Shown piece after piece: positions 45,068 through 53,932 of a stretch of DNA of 63,883 nucleotides. The notes beneath the pieces are model-generated. The model was not told the DNA's origin, searched no databases, and saw only the letters and a list, made by a program, of their open reading frames with translations. The DNA lies in the NCBI GenBank assembly GCA_009694805.1, contig SICM01000006.1, forward strand, positions 1-63,883, in the 5' to 3' direction. Every line of letters starts with the position of its first letter. Position 1 is the first letter of the stretch. The stretch comes from Candidatus Latescibacterota bacterium. GTDB taxonomy: Bacteria > Latescibacterota > UBA2968 > SICM01. A program made the position numbers and the translations under genes.

Positions 45068-45170
45068 AAAGCAGGCAACAGGCAGCAGGCAGTAGGCAAT
45101 AGTTCCCCTCCCTCCCGTTTTTGTTTTAGGTTTTACTGTTGCCTGTTGCCTATTGCCTGCTTTCCGGCTT
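45066..45170. repeat. Tandem-arm palindrome, GGCAACA type (copy 1)
   Basis: The left arm AGCAGGCAACAGGCAGCAGG continues to GGCAATAG; the right arm TGTTGCCTGTTGCCTATTGC ends in CTGCTTTCC. The arms pair over roughly 30 bases with a pyrimidine-rich loop. The right arm encodes the last residues and stop of the nitrilase gene (45150). The same unit occurs at 52882-53012. Confidence 0.8.
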
Positions 45171-46121
45171 TTTGATCATCCACCCCGGCTGCGTGCCCTT
45201 CCGCATGTGCTCTGGCAGGGGCGCCACCAGTTTTTCGTAGAGTTCCGGGCGGCGGGCGCAGAGGTAGCGGTAGCCGGAGGAGACGGGGATCTTCTCCGGC
45301 GTGAGCAGGCCCACGACCACGTCGTCCTCCAGGGCCTGGGACTCGATCAGAATTTCTCCGAAGGGGTCGAGGATCATGGCGTTGCCGTTCTTGATCGTGT
45401 CGTGGTCCACGCCGATGGGGTTCGTGTAGACGGCGTAGACGCCGTTCTCGTAGGCGCGGGTCGGCAGCCAGCGCATCAGCCAGGCCCGGCCCTTGGGGCC
45501 CAGGAATTCCTGCCGGAGGCGGACGGGGTCTCGATGGCGGTTCTCCCAGAGCTGCGGGTCGATCTTCCCCCGGCCCGGCATGACGGAGTCCAGGCCGCAG
45601 GTGACGTGGGGCATGAAGATGATCTCCGCGCCCATGATGGCCGTGATGCGGACGTTCTCCGGGAGGTTGTTGTCGTAGCAGATCAGGATGCCGCAGCGGC
45701 AGCCGCACAGGTCGAACACGGTGTAGGTGTCGCCCGGCGTCAGGAACTGGCTGATGAAGGTGTGGAGCTTCCGGTGTTTGGCGACGAACCCGTCGGGGGA
45801 GACGGCCACGCAGGTGTTGTGGAGGCGGTCGCCGTCGATCTCGATCAGGCCGGCCAGGATGGCCGCGCCGGTCTCCTGGGCGATCTCGATCAGGCGGCGT
45901 GTGGAGGGGCCGTCGGGCACGGGTTCGGCGATGTCGTCCATCTCGCGGCGGGAGAGGGTCTGGAGGAAGGTGTAGCCGGAGATGCAGCACTCGTGGAAGG
46001 CCACGATCTCCGCCCCCCCGGCCACGGCCCGCCGGGTCAGGTCCGCGATGCGGCCCAGGTTGTAGGACTTGTCCGCGTCCCGCGCCTCGAACTGCGCCGC
46101 GCCGATTCGGATGTCGCGCAT
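45150..46121 (-). CDS. Carbon-nitrogen hydrolase (nitrilase superfamily)
   Basis: A 323-residue amidase or nitrilase-like enzyme with the catalytic triad E44 (AFHECCISG), K118 (KHRKLHTF) and C148 (GILICYDNN). The superfamily hydrolyses nitriles, amides or carbamoyl groups. The first SDxx block MRDIRIGAAQFEARD is normal. The last residues (PESRQ and stop) are written by the tandem-arm palindrome that follows, so the natural C-terminus has been replaced or extended. It starts four bases before the epimerase gene stop region and probably shares that transcript. Soluble. Confidence 0.9.
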   Translation of the reverse strand: MRDIRIGAAQFEARDADKSYNLGRIADLTRRAVAGGAEIVAFHECCISGYTFLQTLSRREMDDIAEPVPDGPSTRRLIEIAQETGAAILAGLIEIDGDRLHNTCVAVSPDGFVAKHRKLHTFISQFLTPGDTYTVFDLCGCRCGILICYDNNLPENVRITAIMGAEIIFMPHVTCGLDSVMPGRGKIDPQLWENRHRDPVRLRQEFLGPKGRAWLMRWLPTRAYENGVYAVYTNPIGVDHDTIKNGNAMILDPFGEILIESQALEDDVVVGLLTPEKIPVSSGYRYLCARRPELYEKLVAPLPEHMRKGTQPGWMIKKPESRQ

Positions 46122-46125
46122 GGAA

Positions 46126-46989
46126 TCACCCTTTATTCTCAGGCTTCATCTTTTTCTGCGCCTCGATGAGGACCTTTGAGAGCTTGTCCGCAAACCGGAC
46201 CTGGCTGTCATCCTCCGGGGCGTAGCCGATCACCTTCCGGGCGTTGGCGAGGCCCCAGAAGTTGTGCGAGTTGCCGCTGATGCCGTAGAAGATCTGGAAG
46301 GGGATGCCGTTCTCGTCCTCGATGTGCTCGGTCTCGATGCTCTTGATGACGAGTTGCACCTGGTCCCGGATGCTCAGGTAGGCCCCCAGGCCCCGGTGCA
46401 TCCGCTTGAGGTCGTCCGCGCTGGCCCGGTCCATGTCGGTCTCGCGGGGGCCGCCGACCCGGAGCTGCACGTTCTGGAGCTTCTTCCCGTCGCTGACCCC
46501 TCCGGTCGCAAACGCAAACCCCAGGAGTTCATAGGCCGCCTTGGCCCAGCCGTAGAAGTTGTCCGACAGGGGGCGCATGTCGGGCGTGACAAACTCCATC
46601 TTGTTCGCCCAGATCAGGCGCTCGTAGTAGTCCGCGGCGTGGTTGGAGCTGATGACGACGGCGCGGCGGACGTTCTCCTCCACGCAGGTCCGGTAGACGT
46701 TGTGGGCCATGTTCACGTTGTCGGCCTCGGCCCAGTAGTCGTCTTCGGGCTTCGCCGCGCGGGTGAACCCGCAGTGGACCACGGCGTCCGCGCCCCGGAA
46801 GTGCTGCCGGTAGGCGTCCCGGTCCCGGTTGAGGAGGTCGGTGATGTGGACGCCCTCCACCTCTTTTCCCTCCCGGTTGGTGGTTTTGACGTCGAGCAGG
46901 GTCAGGTCATACCGCTCCCGCAGGGCGGGGAGCATGCGGCTGGCGATGTAGCCGGCCCCGCCGGTGATGACGACTTTGCGTTTGGACAT
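46126..46989 (-). CDS. NAD-dependent epimerase/dehydratase family protein
   Basis: A 287-residue extended SDR. The nucleotide-binding motif is VVITGGAGYIAS and the catalytic YxxxK is in FYGWAKAAYE. The ISSNHAADYYE segment carries the usual serine. It resembles uronate dehydrogenase- and sugar epimerase-type members. ATG 46989 has AAGGAGA six bases upstream. The long open frame reading on to 48213 is a shadow of the next gene. The nitrilase gene follows after four bases. Substrate unknown; sugar acids are likely given the mandelate racemase-type neighbour. Confidence 0.9.
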   Translation of the reverse strand: MSKRKVVITGGAGYIASRMLPALRERYDLTLLDVKTTNREGKEVEGVHITDLLNRDRDAYRQHFRGADAVVHCGFTRAAKPEDDYWAEADNVNMAHNVYRTCVEENVRRAVVISSNHAADYYERLIWANKMEFVTPDMRPLSDNFYGWAKAAYELLGFAFATGGVSDGKKLQNVQLRVGGPRETDMDRASADDLKRMHRGLGAYLSIRDQVQLVIKSIETEHIEDENGIPFQIFYGISGNSHNFWGLANARKVIGYAPEDDSQVRFADKLSKVLIEAQKKMKPENKG

Positions 46990-46995
46990 GGAAGA

Positions 46996-47145
46996 TCTCC
47001 TTTCTTGCCTGTCATTCTGAGCCGAAGGCGAAGAATCTCTTTTCCCCAAAGAGATTCTTCGGTTGCGGAGTTTACCCTGAGTAGAACCAGATTCTTCGCT
47101 ACGCTCAGAATGACAGCGAAGGGCTCCCTCAGAATGACCGAGTGG
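46996..47145. repeat. TCATTCTGAGC/GAAGAATCT repeat (copy 2)
   Basis: GTCATTCTGAGCCGAAGGCGAAGAATCT at the left pairs with AGATTCTTCGCTACGCTCAGAATGAC at the right; an internal AAGAGATTCTTCGG lies between. This forms a long imperfect palindrome between two genes of the same strand. Confidence 0.8.
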
Positions 47146-47162
47146 TAAACCCCGATTTTCCT

Positions 47163-48266
47163 TTACGAAACAACATGAGATTTCAGCGCTTCTTCGTCGA
47201 ACTCGATCCCCAGGCCGGGGCGGTCGGGGACGACCAGGCAACTGTCTTCGATCACGAGCGGGTGCTTGAGCACGTCGTCCCGCCAGGGGATGCGGGAGGG
47301 GGAGATGAACTCCTGGATCAGGGGGTTGGGGATGGCGGCCATGACGTGCGCGGCGGCCATGATCCCGACGGGGCCCTTGGTGTTGTGGGGGGCGATGACG
47401 ACCTGGTAGGCCTCGGCCAGGGCGGCCACTTTTTTCATCTCCGTGATGCCGCCGATGTAGACGATGTCGGGCTGGGCCACGTCCAGGGCCCCGGCGCGGA
47501 AGAAGTCGTTGAACCGGTGCTTGCTGGTCAGGCGCTCGGACCCGGCGATGGGGGTGGAGGTACCCTGCCGGATGCGGGCGTAGCCCTCCGGGTCCTCCGG
47601 GATCGTGGGTTCCTCGAAGAAGAGCAGGCGGTAGGGCTCCAGCAGTCGGGCGATCTCCAGGGCGGTGGGGGGGTCGAAGTAGGCGTGGGGGTCGTCCATC
47701 AGGGGGATGTCCTCGCCGATGGCCTTCCGGAGCGCGGCGTAGCGCTCGTCGATGTTCCGGAGCTGCTGGCGGGTGATCTTGGGGCCGTGGGCCTCGAAGA
47801 TGGAGATGCCGGATTTGAGGGCGTTGAAGCCCTCGGCCAGGACGCGCTGTGCGCTCTCGACCAGGGCCTCCACGGTCCTGCCGCCGAAGTGGGAGTAGAC
47901 GGGGACCTTCGCGGAGCGGGGGCCGCCGAGCAGGGCGCAGACCGGGGCGTTGAGGGCCTTGCCCTTCAGGTCCCACAGGGCCTGGTCGATGCCGCTGATG
48001 GCGCTGGTGAACATCACGCCTCCGGTCCGGTAGCCGGTCCTGCCGCTGGCGTAGAGGTCCCGGTAGATGCCTTCGGCGTCGAAGGGGTCTTTGCCGATGA
48101 CGTGGGGCCTGAGGGCCTCCACCATGCTGGCGACCACGGTCTCTTTGTGGGAATAGGTCCCCTCCCCGATGCCGGTCAGGCCCTCGTCCGTGTGGATGCG
48201 CACGTGCGTCCACTTGCGCCCGCAGTCGGACTGGACCAGTTGTACGGTGACGTCGGTGATGCGCAT
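47163..48266 (-). CDS. Mandelate racemase/muconate lactonizing enzyme family protein
   Basis: A 367-residue enolase-superfamily enzyme. The N-terminal capping domain (VRIHTDEGLTGIGEGTYSHK) is followed by the TIM barrel with metal-ligand regions LMDDPHAYFD, LFFEEPTIPED and IAGSERL, and the C-terminal HNTKGPVGIMA segment. The H in HNTKGP is typical of galactonate/gluconate dehydratase-type members. It probably dehydrates a sugar acid. ATG 48266 has AAGGAGA. It belongs to a set of three such enzymes in this region. Confidence 0.92.
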   Translation of the reverse strand: MRITDVTVQLVQSDCGRKWTHVRIHTDEGLTGIGEGTYSHKETVVASMVEALRPHVIGKDPFDAEGIYRDLYASGRTGYRTGGVMFTSAISGIDQALWDLKGKALNAPVCALLGGPRSAKVPVYSHFGGRTVEALVESAQRVLAEGFNALKSGISIFEAHGPKITRQQLRNIDERYAALRKAIGEDIPLMDDPHAYFDPPTALEIARLLEPYRLLFFEEPTIPEDPEGYARIRQGTSTPIAGSERLTSKHRFNDFFRAGALDVAQPDIVYIGGITEMKKVAALAEAYQVVIAPHNTKGPVGIMAAAHVMAAIPNPLIQEFISPSRIPWRDDVLKHPLVIEDSCLVVPDRPGLGIEFDEEALKSHVVS

Positions 48267-48292
48267 CGTCGTCTCCTTAAAAAGCTTTGACA

Positions 48293-48465
48293 GCATTCAC
48301 CGCAGAGACCGCAGAGGTCGCAGAGGGAATAAAAAAGTATGGGGAGTATGGGGAGTATGGGGAGTGGAATAAGAGGTAGTATCTTCCTACACTTCCCACA
48401 CTTCCCATACTGCTCTTGCTTTTCTCCGCGTGCTCCGCGTTCTCTGCGGTAAATTTTTTTTAGAT
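48293..48465. repeat. Tandem-arm palindrome, CGCAGAG and AGTATGGGG type
   Basis: Nested arms: ACCGCAGAGACCGCAGAGG (left) with CTCCGCGTTCTCTGCGGT (right), and inside them AGTATGGGGAGTATGGGGAG with CACTTCCCACACTTCCC. This is the longest of the family, with two different tandem units in one palindrome. It fills the gap between two minus-strand genes. Confidence 0.8.
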
Positions 48466-48469
48466 CATC

Positions 48470-49663
48470 TCAGTGCCGGCGCTGGAAGGCGTGGCTCTGG
48501 GGCACGGTCGTGGCAAGGTACTGATCGACCTCGCGCGGGTCGAAGCGGTCCGGGGAGAAGGCGGCCAGGTCGATGCGGGTCCGGCCATCGGCCACGAACT
48601 CCGCCAGGAGCAGGCCGGAGGCGGGGTTGTAGGCGAATCCCCCCGAATGGAAGGCCACGCCCACGTAGAGGCCGGGCAGGCCCGCGACCGGCCCCAGGAT
48701 CGGCTCCCCGTCCATCGAGAAGGTGAGGAGGCCCACGCGCTCCGTGGCCCAGGATAAGGCCCCCAGGTCCGGCACGAGCGGGACGAAGTCCCGCATGAGC
48801 TGGTCCCTGAGTTCGGGCGCGGCGGAGAGCGCGGACATGTGAAAGTCCAGCGAAGGGACGGGGTGCTCTTCGCGGTCGGAGGTCTCGATGCCCACGAGCA
48901 GGCGGTTCCCGGAGGCCGGGCGGATGTAGCCGTTGTAGGGATTGGCGTTGACCACCGGGATCCGGACGGGCGAGGGGAGGGGCGTCGTGACGTAGCGCTG
49001 GTGGACGAAGCTCTTCACGGGGAGGCGCAGGCCGATCCGTTCGAGCAGTTTCCGGGTCCAGGCGTAGACCGTGCAGACGACGATTCCCTCGATGTCTCCC
49101 TCCGGGGTCCTGACGCCGGTCACGCGCCCACCCCGCGTCAGAACGTCTGTCACCTGCTGATGCTCGCGGATCTCGACGCCCAGCTCCCGGCACTTCCTGG
49201 CGAGGGCAGGGAGGTATTCGTCGGGCTCGCTGTAGCCTCCGAGCGGGTCGTAGAGCGCCCGGAGGTCCTCGCGGGGATGGAGGGCGGGCCAGCGGCGGCG
49301 CATCTCGGTGGCGTCCAGGATCTCAAACGGCGCGCCCACGCGCTCGTAGAGGGGGAGGAGCTTCTCCCGGTCCGTCCAGGACGGCGGGTCGAACAGGATG
49401 ATGCTGCCGACGTCCTGAAATTGGTAGCCTTCGAGTTCCTGAGAGAGTTCGCGGAAGCGCTGGAGGCTGATCTGGCGCGCCCGCACGCCGGTCTCGGACC
49501 AGAGCAGGCCGGTGATGATGCCGGCGGAGCGGCTGCTGGAGCCGTCGCCCACGGGGCCTTTGTCCAGGAGGATGATCCGGCCGAATTTTTTGAGGGCGAG
49601 GTGGTAGGCCGTGCTCAGGCCGGTGACGCCGCCGCCAATGATGATGGTTGTGGGGGGGTGCAT
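48470..49663 (-). CDS. FAD-dependent oxidoreductase (DAO family)
   Basis: A 397-residue flavoprotein with the same fold as the one at 166-1335. It has TTIIIGGGVTGLSTAYHLA (Rossmann GGGVTG), the acidic ribose-binding D in LLDKGPVG, SSSRSAGIITGL, and the C-terminal AFHSGGFAYNPASG FAD loop. It oxidises an amine, amino acid or hydroxy acid. It lies upstream of a mandelate racemase-type gene on the same strand and probably joins that catabolic set. The substrate is unknown. Confidence 0.88.
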   Translation of the reverse strand: MHPPTTIIIGGGVTGLSTAYHLALKKFGRIILLDKGPVGDGSSSRSAGIITGLLWSETGVRARQISLQRFRELSQELEGYQFQDVGSIILFDPPSWTDREKLLPLYERVGAPFEILDATEMRRRWPALHPREDLRALYDPLGGYSEPDEYLPALARKCRELGVEIREHQQVTDVLTRGGRVTGVRTPEGDIEGIVVCTVYAWTRKLLERIGLRLPVKSFVHQRYVTTPLPSPVRIPVVNANPYNGYIRPASGNRLLVGIETSDREEHPVPSLDFHMSALSAAPELRDQLMRDFVPLVPDLGALSWATERVGLLTFSMDGEPILGPVAGLPGLYVGVAFHSGGFAYNPASGLLLAEFVADGRTRIDLAAFSPDRFDPREVDQYLATTVPQSHAFQRRH

Positions 49664-50128
49664 TCAGGGTTCCTCATTGGCCCCTTTTCTTTGGGCGAAC
49701 AGAGAAGAAATGGGGCATCAAAGTAGGGCGTTCGTTCAGGCGTTCGCTCAGAGATTGTCTAATCGGCCTTTCCCACCTTTCTTGCTCGTGCAAGAAAGGT
49801 GGGGCCAAAGAAGCACGCTCGCTCAGACGCCGCGAGGGGCTTGAGCGCGGCGTAAATGCTCCCCCTGTCAGATCGGGGTATTGATGGCCGCGACAGGGGC
49901 GTTGCCTCAGATGGGCCATTATAAAGGGGGATCCCGACGCCGCGCTGCCCTGGTTTCGGGTTAAAGAAGAGTCTCTGGAACCGATCTGTTTTTAGCCCGG
50001 CGTAGCCGGGCTTCTCAGTAGTAGCAGGGCGGTGGAACGCGACAGCTAGGAGCGTTTGGTGGCTGGGGAATTCATTCCCGCGCCCATCCGACGCCGCGCT
50101 GTCCTGGAATCGGGTTTAGGAAACATCT
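49664..50128. repeat. Gene-free stretch with hairpin element and palindromes
   Basis: This 465-base stretch holds several repeats. A perfect 14-bp hairpin, CCCACCTTTCTTGC/GCAAGAAAGGTGGG around TCGT (49772-49803), starts a roughly 90-base element related to 26737-26830. AGCCCGGC/GCCGGGCT lies at 49994-50012, and a partial GGGGAATTCATTCCC at about 50066-50080. The motif GACGCCGCGCTG occurs twice (about 49938 and 50089). Short open frames here follow the repeats and are not credible genes. Confidence 0.7.
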
Positions 50129-50875
50129 CTACGACCGCTCCATGAGACGGAGGGGGTTGACGCCCAGGATCTTCTCCCGGAGCGCGTCGTCGATCTTCGC
50201 GCGATTGATCAGGTTCAGGCGGTAGTCGATGGCGTCCGCGAATCCGAACCCGAAGTCCGTGCCCCAGAGGAGGCGGTCCGGGTCCGCCCGCTGGCAGAGG
50301 ACCTCGATGGCGCGCATGTGGGGCCCGCACAGGCAGGCCCAGACGTTGGGCCGCCGGAGGGCCTCCAGGGCGCTCCGCCAGCTCCAGAGGAGGCCGGCGT
50401 GGCCGAGTACGAAGCGGGTCCGGGGGAAGCGGCGGGCCAGGCCGGCGATCTGCTCGGGGAGGCTGTAGCAGGGGGTGCCGTCGTGGAAGAAGACGGGGGC
50501 GTTGAGGGCGCCGGCCATGTCGTAGATCTCGCTCATGGTGGGATCGGCGGTGCTGAACCCCTGCAGCCAGGGGTGGAACTTCAGCCCCTTCAGGCCGAGG
50601 ACCTGGAGGCAGCGACGGGCTTCCTTGACCGCGTCCTCGCCCTTCTGAGGCCAGACGGTCCCGAAGGGGATGAACCGGTCAGGGGCCTTTGCCGTGATGC
50701 GGGCGAGGCGGTCGTTGTCCGCCTCGCACTGGTCGCTCCGGTGGAGGTTATAGTGCCCCAGGAGGAACGCCCTGTTCACGTGGTGGTGGTCCAGCATGGC
50801 GAGCCAGCGGGCCGGGTCCTCGTGGTCCCGGTCCTCCCAGACCATGCCCCAGTGGGTGTGACAGTCGATGATCAT
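50129..50875 (-). CDS. Amidohydrolase family protein (intact metal site)
   Basis: A 248-residue TIM-barrel hydrolase. The metal motif HxH is present in MIIDCHTHWGMVWED; FVLGHAGLLWSW and LLWGTDFGFGF supply later ligands. It resembles the amidohydrolase_2 group that includes decarboxylases and lactone hydrolases. ATG 50875 overlaps the upstream stop by four bases (ATGA); an in-frame extension to 50968 would overlap the neighbouring gene and is rejected. It is paired with a related gene lacking the HxH motif. Confidence 0.85.
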   Translation of the reverse strand: MIIDCHTHWGMVWEDRDHEDPARWLAMLDHHHVNRAFLLGHYNLHRSDQCEADNDRLARITAKAPDRFIPFGTVWPQKGEDAVKEARRCLQVLGLKGLKFHPWLQGFSTADPTMSEIYDMAGALNAPVFFHDGTPCYSLPEQIAGLARRFPRTRFVLGHAGLLWSWRSALEALRRPNVWACLCGPHMRAIEVLCQRADPDRLLWGTDFGFGFADAIDYRLNLINRAKIDDALREKILGVNPLRLMERS

Positions 50876-51606
50876 AGCGCACCTCGCTTCAGCAGGAGAC
50901 GGAGCAGGTTGGCGCCGCAGACGTCCTCCAGGGCCTCCGGGGGGAGGACGCGGCGCATCTGTTCCCATTCAAAGGTCAGCTCGTTGATCGGGGCGAAGGA
51001 GCCCATGATCCCCTTGTGCATCCCCACGACGCTCAGGCGGCCGACCAGGCTGAAGGGACGGGCAAGGGAGGATTCCAGGTAGACGTTGGGCGCGGCCTGC
51101 CCGGCGTCGACCACGTCGTTCCAGAAGTCGGTCGCGCCGCAGTGCCCCATGATGAAGTCCAGGGCGGGGTAGCGGTCGGCCAGGTCCACCACCTGCCAGG
51201 GGGTCGCGGCGCCGGGGGGGCCAGTGTGGATGTAGACCGGGATCTTTTCCGCGCGCGTGGCGTCGAGGAGGGGCCAGACCAGCTCGTCGTTGGTCAGGTA
51301 GCCCTGGACGGCGGGGTGCAGGACCAGGAGGCGCGCGCCTGCGCCGACGGCGCGTCTGATCTCCTCCAGGGCCGCGTCCCCGTACCAGGGGTTTGCGGAG
51401 CAGGCGGGGATGAACCGGTCCGGGTGCGCGGCCGCGGCCTTCCGGATGAAGTCGTTCCCCTCGCGGTTGTTCACGGCGAGGTGGCGGTCCACAGGCGCGA
51501 TCACGGCCCGGTCCACGCCGGCCTCGTCCAGGGCCTTGAGGAGCGCGGATTCGGTCAGGTCGTACTCCCGGTCCACGCCGAGGGTACAGTAGCCATCGAG
51601 GGTCAT
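50872..51606 (-). CDS. Amidohydrolase-like protein lacking the N-terminal HxH
   Basis: A 244-residue paralogue of the next gene. Its N-terminus MTLDGYCTLGVDREYD aligns with MIIDCHTHWGMVWEDRD, but the two metal-binding histidines are replaced (Y and T). The rest of the barrel keeps ARLLVLHPAVQGYL, VYIHTGPPGAATPW and DFIMGHCGATDFW, so other ligands survive. It may use a single metal, have a shifted mechanism, or act as a non-catalytic partner of the intact enzyme in a heterodimer. The four-base overlap supports co-production. Confidence 0.8.
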   Translation of the reverse strand: MTLDGYCTLGVDREYDLTESALLKALDEAGVDRAVIAPVDRHLAVNNREGNDFIRKAAAAHPDRFIPACSANPWYGDAALEEIRRAVGAGARLLVLHPAVQGYLTNDELVWPLLDATRAEKIPVYIHTGPPGAATPWQVVDLADRYPALDFIMGHCGATDFWNDVVDAGQAAPNVYLESSLARPFSLVGRLSVVGMHKGIMGSFAPINELTFEWEQMRRVLPPEALEDVCGANLLRLLLKRGAL

Positions 51607-51639
51607 GAGGTACTCCGTAGAATGGAGAATAGAAGCCAG

Positions 51640-51760
51640 CCCTCTCCCCTCATTCTAAGGGGCAAAGCCCTGGTTTCCCCCTCCCTCCCCCACACGTGGG
51701 GAGAGGGAGGGGCATGGGGGAGGAAGGGGGACGGTTGCCGGTTGCTTATTGTTTCATCCC
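51640..51760. repeat. Pyrimidine/purine hairpin repeat (copy 8)
   Basis: CCCCCTCCCTCCCCCACACG and GTGGGGAGAGGGAGGGG pair in a long hairpin, followed by GGGGGAGGAAGGGGGACGGTTGC. AAGGGGCAAAGCCCTGG upstream repeats part of copy 2 in inverse orientation. Confidence 0.7.
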
Positions 51761-52876
51761 TTATTTCTCCCGCCAGCGTTCGAGCTGATCCTCGTCCAGT
51801 TCCACGCCGAGGCCAGGGCCTTCGGGGCAGCGGGCGGCCTCCGGGCCGAGGGCGAGGGGCTGGCGGATCATGTCCGCCTCGTGGTAGAGGGGGCCGATGA
51901 TGTCCGCCGGAAAGGTCTCGCTGTCGATCACGGGCAGGGCCGTGGCCAGGTGGAGCATGGCCGCGCTGCCGATGCCGAGTTCGAGGTTGCTCCCCACGCT
52001 GCAGACGATGCCCGCGGCGCGGGCCACGCAGGCGATCTCCAGGGTCCCGGCGATGCCCCCGTTTTTGCCGGGGTAGACGCTCAGGACGTCGGCGGCGGCG
52101 GCGGTGACGATGTGATAGGCGTCGGTCAGGGTGAAGACGCTTTCGTCCGCCATGATCGGGATGTCGGTGGCCTGCCTGAGCCGGGCGAGGGCGCAGGGGT
52201 CGCCGGGGGGGATGGGCTGCTCCGCGAACAGGATGTTGAAGGGGTGGAGACGCCGGAGGGTCTGCCGGGCGGAGGCCGCGTTGTAGCCGCAGTTGGCGTC
52301 CACGCCGATGGGGATGTCCGGCCCGGCCAGTTCCCGGATGGCCTGCACCCGCTCCAGGTCCGCAGCGGGGTTGAGGCCCACCTTCACCTTGATACAGCGC
52401 ACGCCCCAGGTGAGGAACTTCTCGGCCAGGGCCACGGCCTTGGGGGTGTCGAACGCGCCGACGACCAGCTTGATGGGGATGGCCTCGCGCACCTTTCCGC
52501 CCAGGAGTTGATAGACGGGCACGCCCGCGGCCTTTCCGGCCAGGTCCCAGAGGGCCATCTCCACCGCGGCCTTGGTGAAGGGGTTGTGGCGGATCAGCCG
52601 GTCCATCCGCGTCCGGAGGACGTTGATCTGCGTGGGGTCCTGCCCGGTCAGGGCCGGGGAGATCAGGTCCCGGATGGCGGCCACGCAGCCGGGGCTGGTC
52701 TCGCCGCTCCAGCGGGGGGCCAGGGTGGCCTCGCCCAGGCCGACGAGGCCCTCGTCCGTGTGGACCCGGACGATGACGTAGGGGGAGTCGATGTGCTCGC
52801 CGTGGGCGGTCTTGGTGGTCAGGCCCGCCTTGAGCGGGACCAGGATGGGGATGGGTTCGATGCGAGTGATGCGCAT
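51761..52876 (-). CDS. Mandelate racemase/muconate lactonizing enzyme, MLE-type
   Basis: A 371-residue enolase-superfamily enzyme of the muconate lactonizing/dipeptide epimerase subgroup. The acid/base KxK is in CIKVKVGL, metal ligands are in VDANCGY, LFAEQP and MADESVF, and the second lysine is in YPGKNGG. These mark the two-lysine active site. Substrates include muconate, dipeptides and succinylbenzoate precursors; which one cannot be told. ATG 52876 has AAAGG. The longer open frame begins in a repeat. Confidence 0.9.
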   Translation of the reverse strand: MRITRIEPIPILVPLKAGLTTKTAHGEHIDSPYVIVRVHTDEGLVGLGEATLAPRWSGETSPGCVAAIRDLISPALTGQDPTQINVLRTRMDRLIRHNPFTKAAVEMALWDLAGKAAGVPVYQLLGGKVREAIPIKLVVGAFDTPKAVALAEKFLTWGVRCIKVKVGLNPAADLERVQAIRELAGPDIPIGVDANCGYNAASARQTLRRLHPFNILFAEQPIPPGDPCALARLRQATDIPIMADESVFTLTDAYHIVTAAAADVLSVYPGKNGGIAGTLEIACVARAAGIVCSVGSNLELGIGSAAMLHLATALPVIDSETFPADIIGPLYHEADMIRQPLALGPEAARCPEGPGLGVELDEDQLERWREK

Positions 52877-52881
52877 GGAAA

Positions 52882-53829
<948 letters not shown>

Positions 53830-53849
53830 GATAACCTTTCACTTGTGGA

Positions 53850-53932
53850 TCAGGCCCTCACCCCCATCCCCTCTCCCACACGTGGGAGAGGGGTGGCAGG
53901 CGCAGCCTGACGGGGAGAGGGCTGATCTTACG
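53850..53932. repeat. Pyrimidine/purine hairpin repeat (copy 9)
   Basis: CCCCTCTCCCACACG and GTGGGAGAGGGGTGG form a hairpin; GGCAGGCGCAGCCTGACG is a second small one. The end overlaps the stop of the next gene. Confidence 0.65.

Noticed and set aside
46990-48213. Long minus-strand frame continuing the epimerase ORF upstream
   Set aside because: It overlaps the mandelate racemase-type gene in another frame, is Arg/Pro-rich and has no family features; the epimerase has its own ATG and ribosome-binding site at 46989.
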